Below, piece by piece: positions 39,114-44,396 of a stretch of 44,396 bases of DNA. Location: NCBI GenBank assembly GCA_900541865.1, contig UQLO01000026.1, positions 1 through 44,396 of the forward strand. Reading direction: 5' to 3'. The notes under the pieces were generated by a model. It did no database searches, was not told where the DNA came from, and saw nothing but the letters and a program-made list of their open reading frames with translations. How positions within the stretch are numbered: position 1 is the stretch's first letter; each line of letters opens with the position of its first letter. Both the position numbers and the translations under genes were made by a program. The DNA is from an uncultured Porphyromonadaceae bacterium. GTDB lineage: Bacteria; Bacteroidota; Bacteroidia; Bacteroidales; Muribaculaceae.

Positions 39114-41555
39114 ATGAAGTCATCCAAGCCTCGTTTCAAATTAAAGAAACCCAAGAAAATCAACGTCGCCGGTAAGCCGGAAGGTATGTCGGATGAGACA
39201 TGGCAGCGTGCCTTGCGTCTAAACTCCGCCCAGCAGGAGTACTTCGGCATCGAGCAGGACGCAGAAAACCTGAATCTGTTCCGCGTGGGCAGTGCCCGAA
39301 GCGGGCAGACCTATTCGGTGGAGTTTTTTTGCCGAGGCTCCCGCTGGAACCGTTGCTCCTGCATGGATTTTCAAACCAACAGGCTTGGCACTTGCAAACA
39401 CCTTGAGTTCGTCGGCATTTCCTCTTTTGGCCGCGGATCTCACCGGCAGCCGACCGAGCCTCAGTCGTCGGTCGTTATTGTGGATTATCCGGCCGGTCGA
39501 GTGATTCGCTTCCGCCCGGGAGTCAACACTCCTACGGAACTGAAAGAACTCGCCGAGGCGGTCTTCGATGCCACCGGGGCTTTGACCGACTTCAATTTCG
39601 ACGCCGGCTCATTCATTAAAAAGGCTAAAAAACTGGAGCCGGAGTTCGTATGGGAGCCCGAAGCGCTCGACATGCTTCTACAACTCCGGGCAATCGGCCG
39701 CCGAAAGGCCATTTTGGCCGAGAAATACGCCGATTCCGACTTTACGGGCTTGCTGAAAATGCCCCTACTGCCTTATCAGGCCGATGGCGTGCGTTTTGCC
39801 TTCGAAGAAGGTCGCACTATCATTGCCGACGAAATGGGTCTGGGAAAAACCGTGCAGGCTATAGCAACAGCCGAGCTTCTGCGCCGCGAAGGCTTGATAG
39901 ATTCCGTCCTTATCATCTGCCCGACTTCGCTAAAATACCAATGGCTGGCCGAAATCCGAAAGTTTTCCGACTCTACGGCGCTGGTGGTGGAAGGTATTAT
40001 CACCAATCGGACCGAGCAGCTCGCCAATCCTGAATTCTTCTATAAAATAGTATCATACCAGGCTATTGCAAACAATGTCAACGCCGGTCACGTCCCCAAG
40101 CAGGATATGATTGTCTACGACGAAGTGCAACGTCTCAAAAACCGGGATACCAAAACCGGCATAGCGCTCCGTCATCTCGAGTCCGACTATGTGCTGGCGC
40201 TGACGGGCACGCCGCTCGAAAATAAAATCAACGAGCTTTATTCCGTCACTCAGTTTGTCGACCAGTTTGTGCTCGGGCCGTACTACAAATTCACCAAACT
40301 CACCACCAACTTCGACGAGCGGGGCCGAATCGTGGGCTACAAGAATCTGCACACCATAGCCGATATGCTCAGCCACACGATGATACGTCGCAAAAAGGCC
40401 GACGTCAAGCTGCAGATGCCATCGCGCACCGACACCCGTCTTTTTGTGCCGATGACCAAAGAACAGATGGCCATCCACGGCGAGCTTGCCCAGCAAGTCA
40501 CTATGATTGTGGCAAAGTGGAATAAGTTCAGATTCATCTCCGAAGCCGACCGTAAGCGGCTGCTGCTGTTGCTGTCGATGATGCGAATGGTATGCGACAG
40601 TACTTTCATCCTCGACCAGAAAACGCGCCACGACACCAAAGTCGACGAAGTTCTCGGCATCATAGAAAATATTCTTGCCACCGACGACGGCAAGATTGTG
40701 GTCTTCAGCCAATGGGAGCGTATGCTCCGGCTTGTGGCCCAAACGCTGGAGAAGGAAGGCGTGCCCTTCTGCTTCCTCCACGGCGGTGTGCCTTCTATAA
40801 AGCGGAAGGAACTCATCGACCGTTTCCGCGAAGATCCCGAATACCGCGTTTTCCTCTCCACCGACGCCGGCGCTACAGGTCTTAACCTGCAAAGCGCCTC
40901 AACGCTGGTAAATGTGGATTTGCCGTGGAATCCCGCCGTCCTCGAGCAGCGTATAGCACGTATCTACCGTTTGGGGCAGGAAAATCCCGTCCAAATCATC
41001 AATATGGTGGCAAAAGGCACTATCGAGGAGCGCATGCTGGACACTCTGAAGTTCAAATCGAACCTTGCCGCAGGTATTCTCGACGGCGGCGAGGACGTTG
41101 TTTTCCTCGAAAGCAGCAAGTTCGCCAAGATAATAGAAATCGCTCAGGAAGTCACCGCTGCAGACCTACCGGCCCAACCGGAAGAACAGCACGAGCAGCC
41201 GAAGAAGACGCCTAAGACGCCTGCTGCCCCTGCCGAATCCGAGGCCACACCTCAGCCTCAGCCCGAACCTCAGCCCGAACCTCAACCTAAACCTCAGCCT
41301 CACCCCGCTCCCCCTTCGCCCGCGCCTAAGGTCCCGTCCTCTCCCGAGGAGGCTCGCCGCGTGGTGGCCGGCGCCATGGACTTTCTCGGCACTCTGGCCA
41401 ATATGCTCAAAGAGCCGGAGTCGACCAAGGCGTTGGTGGATGCTCTGGTGACCGAAGACCCCGAAACCGGAAAGGCTACGCTGAGCATCCCCGTGCCCGA
41501 CAAGTCGACGGTAGCCAATATGCTCTCGGCACTGGGCTCGCTGCTCAACAAATAG
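39114..41555 (+). CDS. SNF2-family DNA translocase with SWIM zinc finger
   Basis: An 813-residue protein: basic N-terminus (KPRFKLKKPKK), a SWIM-type zinc site Cys81, Cys83, Cys94, His96 (CSCM...GTCKH), an SNF2 motor with motif I DEMGLGKT (239-246), motif II DEVQ (336-339), VLALTGTPLEN, and the second RecA lobe with VFSQWERML, STDAGATGLNL and RIYRLGQENPVQI. A Pro/Gln/Glu/Lys repeat linker (about 705-740, PQPEPQPEPQPKPQP) precedes a conserved-looking helical tail. The motor family remodels protein-DNA complexes; the exact role is unknown. It stands alone, divergent from panC. Confidence 0.93.
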   Translation: MKSSKPRFKLKKPKKINVAGKPEGMSDETWQRALRLNSAQQEYFGIEQDAENLNLFRVGSARSGQTYSVEFFCRGSRWNRCSCMDFQTNRLGTCKHLEFVGISSFGRGSHRQPTEPQSSVVIVDYPAGRVIRFRPGVNTPTELKELAEAVFDATGALTDFNFDAGSFIKKAKKLEPEFVWEPEALDMLLQLRAIGRRKAILAEKYADSDFTGLLKMPLLPYQADGVRFAFEEGRTIIADEMGLGKTVQAIATAELLRREGLIDSVLIICPTSLKYQWLAEIRKFSDSTALVVEGIITNRTEQLANPEFFYKIVSYQAIANNVNAGHVPKQDMIVYDEVQRLKNRDTKTGIALRHLESDYVLALTGTPLENKINELYSVTQFVDQFVLGPYYKFTKLTTNFDERGRIVGYKNLHTIADMLSHTMIRRKKADVKLQMPSRTDTRLFVPMTKEQMAIHGELAQQVTMIVAKWNKFRFISEADRKRLLLLLSMMRMVCDSTFILDQKTRHDTKVDEVLGIIENILATDDGKIVVFSQWERMLRLVAQTLEKEGVPFCFLHGGVPSIKRKELIDRFREDPEYRVFLSTDAGATGLNLQSASTLVNVDLPWNPAVLEQRIARIYRLGQENPVQIINMVAKGTIEERMLDTLKFKSNLAAGILDGGEDVVFLESSKFAKIIEIAQEVTAADLPAQPEEQHEQPKKTPKTPAAPAESEATPQPQPEPQPEPQPKPQPHPAPPSPAPKVPSSPEEARRVVAGAMDFLGTLANMLKEPESTKALVDALVTEDPETGKATLSIPVPDKSTVANMLSALGSLLNK
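41241..41322 (+). repeat. Pro-Gln-Pro-Glu/Lys coding tandem repeat
   Basis: Imperfect 6- and 12-base repeats (cctcag / cccgaa units) inside the helicase gene encode PQPEPQPEPQPKPQPHPAP. This is a flexible linker of the kind that changes length by slippage. Confidence 0.6.
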
Positions 41556-41583
41556 CGCCACCCCGGGTGATCCGGAATGGCGC
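41555..41583. terminator. Bidirectional terminator between helicase and phosphatase genes
   Basis: GCGCCA (41555-41560) pairs with TGGCGC (41578-41583), with an inner CCGG/CCGG stem. It starts at the last base of the helicase stop and lies 24 bases past the phosphatase stop. There is no strong T-run. Confidence 0.55.
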
Positions 41584-41607
41584 CTTGTACGGTCTGACTG
41601 CGCTCGG

Positions 41608-42894
41608 TCAGGGTTGTGCCTGCTCCGCAAGGTAGCGGCGGAGGTCGCTCCAGCGGTAGTGCTTGGGCGCTACGGGCTCTACCGGCAGCGCTATATCCTT
41701 TTCGTTGAGGTAGATACGCACTATGTATTCATCGGGCGTACCGGCTTTGGCCTCATTGCGGTAGAATACCATCTGAAGGTTGGCGGCCATCGGCGACACG
41801 CGGAAGTCGGCATACTCCGAAGCCAGATCTTCGGGTCGCTCTATGTCGGTGTAGCAACCTTCGAGCTTCATAAGCGCGGTCAAGGGGATGATATTGCCGT
41901 CGTGGCCGAAGCGCAGGGTTGCGCCGTGGCGACCTTGAGCGATGTAGTCGTCGGCGGTGTCGATGATGTTGTTGAGCAGATTCTTGGCGTTGGCCGTAAA
42001 CTGACCCTCTGCGGGGGCGTAGGAGGAGTTGCGTCCGAAGAAGCCGAAGTTGGCGGTCTGCCAGAGGTTATAGGCTTCGTCGGGAGTGAAGAGCGGGAAG
42101 AAGTCGATGTCGGTCTCCATGTTCTGCATATCGGCGGCCAGCCAGTAGAGGCTCCACATAAGGTCGTCCTGATCTACCCACCGATTGAGATAAGCGCGGT
42201 CGGCGAAAAGTGTGCCCATAAGGCGTTCGGGCTGAGTATTGGCGCGGCTGAAGCGGCGATAGTCTTGATAGTACGGGCCTTTGTTGCTTGCATAGGGTCC
42301 GCTTTCCGGACTGTGGTAATTGAGATATACCATGGTGCGCTCTCCCGACTCGCGGGGTATTTCCAGTCCGGGATAAAGCTCCTTGAGACCTTCCATAAAG
42401 GCGAACATAGAGTGTGCGCATCGCATAATCACAGTCGAGGCTGCCGTAACATCGGCTCCCTCAGCGAAGACTGCCGGATATGCCAGCCCCATTCGGCGGG
42501 CTATGCCTTTGTGCTGACGTGTTCCCAGCGGCGATAGTTCTCCGCCCCGGCCCCGGGCTTCGACCCAGACGGTGTCGAGCTGGCGCCGCAGTTTTTCGCC
42601 GGCTTCGGTGAGTGCGCCCGCCTGCGAGGCATCGGCCAGTACGTCCATTATTTTGGTGTAGTCGCGGTCGCTGATGAGATATCGCGAGCCGTGCCGCCCG
42701 TAGTGGCTGATGTAGAATGGTTCGTAACCGTCGGGGGTGCCAAGGCCGTAGTCGGGAGTTATTTCATCGGTAGGATATGCGTAGTACACGCCGGCGGCCC
42801 GAAGAGGCTTTTCGTCGATGTCGGCGCGGGCATCGCGGGCGTAGGCACCGGCGGAAAACAGCAGAACCGCCGAGGTAAGTATGATTTTTAACAT
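41608..42894 (-). CDS. Histidine-type acid phosphatase (MINPP/phytase-like)
   Basis: A 428-residue secreted phosphatase of histidine-phosphatase clade 2. Signal peptide 1-19 (ending AGAYA); the catalytic SHYGRHGSRY with Arg67, His68 and Arg71; the later proton-donor region RFGHDGNIIPL with His-Asp. Length and motifs resemble the inositol-polyphosphate phosphatases of Bacteroides, which release phosphate from phytate, but substrate preference cannot be read from sequence. It is the last of a leftward group, 39 bases after the small gene at 42934. Confidence 0.87.
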   Translation of the reverse strand: MLKIILTSAVLLFSAGAYARDARADIDEKPLRAAGVYYAYPTDEITPDYGLGTPDGYEPFYISHYGRHGSRYLISDRDYTKIMDVLADASQAGALTEAGEKLRRQLDTVWVEARGRGGELSPLGTRQHKGIARRMGLAYPAVFAEGADVTAASTVIMRCAHSMFAFMEGLKELYPGLEIPRESGERTMVYLNYHSPESGPYASNKGPYYQDYRRFSRANTQPERLMGTLFADRAYLNRWVDQDDLMWSLYWLAADMQNMETDIDFFPLFTPDEAYNLWQTANFGFFGRNSSYAPAEGQFTANAKNLLNNIIDTADDYIAQGRHGATLRFGHDGNIIPLTALMKLEGCYTDIERPEDLASEYADFRVSPMAANLQMVFYRNEAKAGTPDEYIVRIYLNEKDIALPVEPVAPKHYRWSDLRRYLAEQAQP

Positions 42895-42933
42895 TGCAGT
42901 GTGTGGTTGGTTTGTCGGATAGTCGGCACTTAA

Positions 42934-43212
42934 TCACCGGCGCTTGCGGAATAGCGGCGACACCCATTTGAAGATTTTGAAGGCCAGCATAGCGTACTCC
43001 GCGAAGGTGAAAACACCCGCCACTCGTCCTACCACGCCGTGAGTGCCGATGAACGGTGCCTTGCGCCGAACATTGTCGACCCCGGCGCCCATACGGTATT
43101 TTTCAATCTCCATACGCGTCTGGACAACAATGCGACGCATCTGGATTTCCCGAAGGGTCATACCCTTCCAGCCGGGTGTCTGCGTTTTAGGAAAGGGGGG
43201 CAGGTTTATCAT
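42934..43212 (-). CDS. Small hypothetical protein with the holin-like gene
   Basis: A 92-residue basic protein (MINLPPFPKTQTPGWKGM...) with a helical stretch LREIQMRRIVVQTRMEIEKYR and a weakly hydrophobic region VAGVFTFAEYAMLAFKIFKWV near the C-terminus that could be one membrane-associated helix. No family is recognised. Its start overlaps the end of the holin-like gene by 26 bases, showing translational coupling and arguing that it is real. Confidence 0.72.
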   Translation of the reverse strand: MINLPPFPKTQTPGWKGMTLREIQMRRIVVQTRMEIEKYRMGAGVDNVRRKAPFIGTHGVVGRVAGVFTFAEYAMLAFKIFKWVSPLFRKRR

Positions 43213-43582
43213 TTTCGGTAGAAGGTGTGGTTACGGCCGGCGGTTCAACAAGCAGCGAGCTGATGAAGCGGGCAATGGGGTCTACAACAAGTTGGCGCTT
43301 GAGAGCTACGAAAACGCCGATGAGCACAATATAGAAACCGGCTACCGCAAGGAAGGCCCACACGGGGCTGAAGTAAGGAACCAAAAGGTAGCTGATGCCT
43401 ATTGAGATGAAAACCAGAGCAACAACGGCCAGAATGACCAAAACGGCGCACACAGCGACCGCACTGAGCAGTCGTGTGAGCTTTTCGGCCAGTCCGAGCC
43501 GCGTGTCCTCGATGAGCAGTTTCACATAGCGCGTCACTGCCGCCATGAGCCCGGATGTGCTGTTGGTACTGGATTCTGTCAT
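43187..43582 (-). CDS. Holin-like (phage_holin_3_6 / Holin_X type) membrane protein
   Basis: A 131-residue protein with a helical N-terminus (YVKLLIEDTRLGLAEKLTRLL), two close membrane segments (about 45-65 AVCAVLVILAVVALVFISIG and 72-92 VWAFLAVAGFYIVLIGVFVA) and a polar tail. This matches the 'phage holin family' annotated in many Bacteroidota, which is chromosomal and usually sits with YtxH genes rather than in prophages. Role in envelope stress is plausible; lytic function is not supported by context. Confidence 0.82.
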   Translation of the reverse strand: MTESSTNSTSGLMAAVTRYVKLLIEDTRLGLAEKLTRLLSAVAVCAVLVILAVVALVFISIGISYLLVPYFSPVWAFLAVAGFYIVLIGVFVALKRQLVVDPIARFISSLLVEPPAVTTPSTENDKPAPLS

Positions 43583-43641
43583 AGATTGTGGTAATGCCCG
43601 GATCTTCGGGTCCGGGCTGTGGGGTGTGTGATGAATGTCTC

Positions 43642-43679
43642 GGCGGGGCGTCCCGGCCGACGCTCGGCCGGGACTCGCC
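43642..43679 (-). terminator. Long G/C hairpin between YtxH-like gene 2 and the holin-like gene
   Basis: GTCCCGGCCGA (43650-43660) pairs perfectly with TCGGCCGGGAC (43664-43674) around a CGC loop, with outer GGCG/CGCC. A second hairpin, GCCCGGA/TCCGGGC (43596-43602 and 43611-43617), lies closer to the holin start. There is no T-run, so partial termination or RNA processing is possible. Confidence 0.5.
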
Positions 43680-43686
43680 GGAAGTA

Positions 43687-43884
43687 TTATTTTTTGTCTC
43701 CGCTCTCGACTTGGTTGGCGATCATCTCTACCAGTTCGTCGATTTCGTCGGCAGCTATGATGCCGCGCTTCTGGAGCTGTATTTTGATGCGGGCGCGCAG
43801 TTCCTCACCGGTGACGGGGGTGAGAAGCGCGGTGGCCAGAGCGCCTACGGCGGCGCCGGCTATGAACGTCATGAGTCCTTTCAT
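43687..43884 (-). CDS. YtxH-like small protein 2
   Basis: A 65-residue protein with a single N-terminal membrane helix (MKGLMTFIAGAAVGALATALLTP) followed by an amphipathic helical tail (ELRARIKIQLQKRG...DELVEMIANQV). It has the YtxH pattern: glycine-rich helix, then P-x-x-G-x-x-x-R. It is a paralogue of the gene upstream at 43951, with the same MKGL start, and lies in the same leftward run. Confidence 0.82.
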   Translation of the reverse strand: MKGLMTFIAGAAVGALATALLTPVTGEELRARIKIQLQKRGIIAADEIDELVEMIANQVESGDKK

Positions 43885-43921
43885 GTCTGAATGTTTTTAG
43901 TATGCGGTGCGGGGTGAGAGG

Positions 43922-43945
43922 GCGTTCAAGCACAGGCTTGAACGC
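43922..43945 (-). terminator. Perfect hairpin between the two YtxH-like genes
   Basis: GCGTTCAAGC (43922-43931) and GCTTGAACGC (43936-43945) pair perfectly around a 4-base loop, 5 bases after the upstream stop codon. There is no T-run on the minus strand; it may set different expression for the two genes. Confidence 0.5.
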
Positions 43946-43950
43946 TTCTG

Positions 43951-44154
43951 TCACTTCACTTCTTTGATTTCCTCGGCGATTTGGTCGGCAAGGGTGTCGA
44001 GCTCGCGGTCTTTGATGCCGGGCACGTGGCTGCGTACAAAGTTTTTGATTGCTTCGCGGGTGTCGCTGCCCTTCTGAGGGGCCAGAAGAAGTGCTGCGGC
44101 TGCGCCTACCAGTGCTCCGCCGACGGCGGCTATTACAAGAGGAAGTCCTTTCAT
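43951..44154 (-). CDS. YtxH-like small protein 1
   Basis: A 67-residue protein: membrane helix MKGLPLVIAAVGGALVGAAAALLLAP, then QKGSDTREAIKNFVRSHV and an acidic helical tail. This is the typical YtxH architecture (AALLLAPQKGSDTR). YtxH proteins are general-stress-associated in Firmicutes; their function in Bacteroidota is not known. I chose ATG 44154 because upstream codons to 44232 lie in the promoter leader. It is the first gene of the leftward group ending with the phosphatase. Confidence 0.87.
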   Translation of the reverse strand: MKGLPLVIAAVGGALVGAAAALLLAPQKGSDTREAIKNFVRSHVPGIKDRELDTLADQIAEEIKEVK

Positions 44155-44272
44155 CAGTGCTTGAGTTTTTGTGTTGTTAATTCTGTTTGTTGAAGGGGCG
44201 TTTGGTCGCCCGGTATGCACTTCCAACGCCATCGGGAGTACTTTTGTTCACCCGGTCCGCGTTTTGCTGTGG

Positions 44273-44304
44273 CAAATATAGCATTCTTATTCCACTTGGC
44301 AAAA
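44273..44304 (-). promoter_or_regulatory. Promoter of the YtxH-holin group
   Basis: The minus strand has TTTTG (44300-44304), a 19-base spacer and TATATTTG (44273-44280), both matching consensus. The leader to the ATG at 44154 is about 110 bases, longer than most in this window. Confidence 0.75.
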
Positions 44305-44365
44305 TTTTAGGGCCGCTGCCTCAGGGCAACCGCATCAAAATTTCCAAAGGTTCTACCATCCGGAG

Positions 44366-44396
44366 ATGACGTTTGCCGAGTTTTTTATTAATAAAC
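44366..44396 (+). CDS. Possible 5' end of a gene leaving the window
   Basis: ATG at 44366 follows CGGAG, a purine-rich possible ribosome site, and is open to the window end (MTFAEFFINK). It is too short to identify. It diverges from the YtxH group. Confidence 0.3.
   Translation, partial: MTFAEFFINK

Noticed and set aside
43187..43582. Prophage signal from the holin-like gene
   Set aside because: It is surrounded by YtxH-like and chromosomal genes with no phage structural, lysis or integrase genes, so it is better read as a chromosomal envelope protein.
44187..44369. 60-codon plus-strand frame ending ATGA-overlapped with ATG 44366
   Set aside because: It has no good start codon after the region's promoters and lies across the YtxH promoter; the overlap with the possible next start is noted but not enough to call a gene.

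Overview
This window is a Bacteroidota chromosome segment, most likely order Bacteroidales (a Muribaculaceae-like gut bacterium is my best guess, not proven). The reasons are the recurring promoter element TAnnTTTG (very often TAACTTTG) just upstream of operons, the general absence of Shine-Dalgarno sequences, and Bacteroidota-specific families: GldB lipoprotein, an OstA-like protein, a long-form IspG, and a TonB-dependent receptor paired with a lipoprotein. GC content is fairly high and coding density is high. No rRNA, tRNA, CRISPR array or intact insertion sequence was recognised.

Layout. 1-1.9 kb: a fragment of a giant phage/mobile-element 'polyvalent' protein, probably truncated at both ends. 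2.0-7.6 kb: fabD (-), dinB (+), then a leftward block dnaA-tdk-YhcH family-DUF3108. 7.6-7.94 kb: a 345-bp non-coding region carrying the dnaA promoter. 7.9-9.7 kb: amidase and MlaD/MCE protein (-). 9.8-14.4 kb: gldB-surE-ispE and grpE-dnaJ (+). 14.4-15.2 kb: the most unusual stretch, a 769-bp intergenic region with clustered TGTGYAAC octamers, a phased A/G-run tract, several strong hairpins and a REP-like array of palindromes. 15.2-18.6 kb: rpmH, then a SurA-type foldase and OstA-like protein (-). 18.8-23 kb: a LEA-like small protein, a nitroreductase-like protein, and a TonB receptor/DUF362 lipoprotein pair. 23-27 kb: leftward tpiA-SPOR-folE-glycosyltransferase-small protein, and ruvA. 27.1-34.4 kb: a tight rightward operon trpS-rpoN-PAP2-purE-ispG-M16 peptidase-lipoprotein. 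34.3-39 kb: a leftward operon panC-panD-ffh-folD-capA. 39-41.6 kb: a SWIM/SNF2 helicase. 41.6-44.2 kb: a leftward group of two YtxH-like proteins, a holin-like membrane protein, a small unknown protein and a histidine-acid phosphatase.

Most genes are housekeeping: replication (dnaA, dinB, ruvA), precursors (tdk, purE, folD, folE, panC, panD, ispE, ispG), envelope building (fabD, amidase, MlaD-like, OstA-like, SurA-like, ffh) and protein quality control (grpE, dnaJ). I found no convincing complete new defence or metabolic system. The observations I would follow up are the 14.4-15.1 kb intergenic region, the altered DNA-recognition residues of DnaA, the tail-to-tail overlap at 34.3 kb, the perfect palindrome in the 20.0 kb divergent promoter, and the hairpin-separated envelope-stress-like cluster at 43-44 kb.
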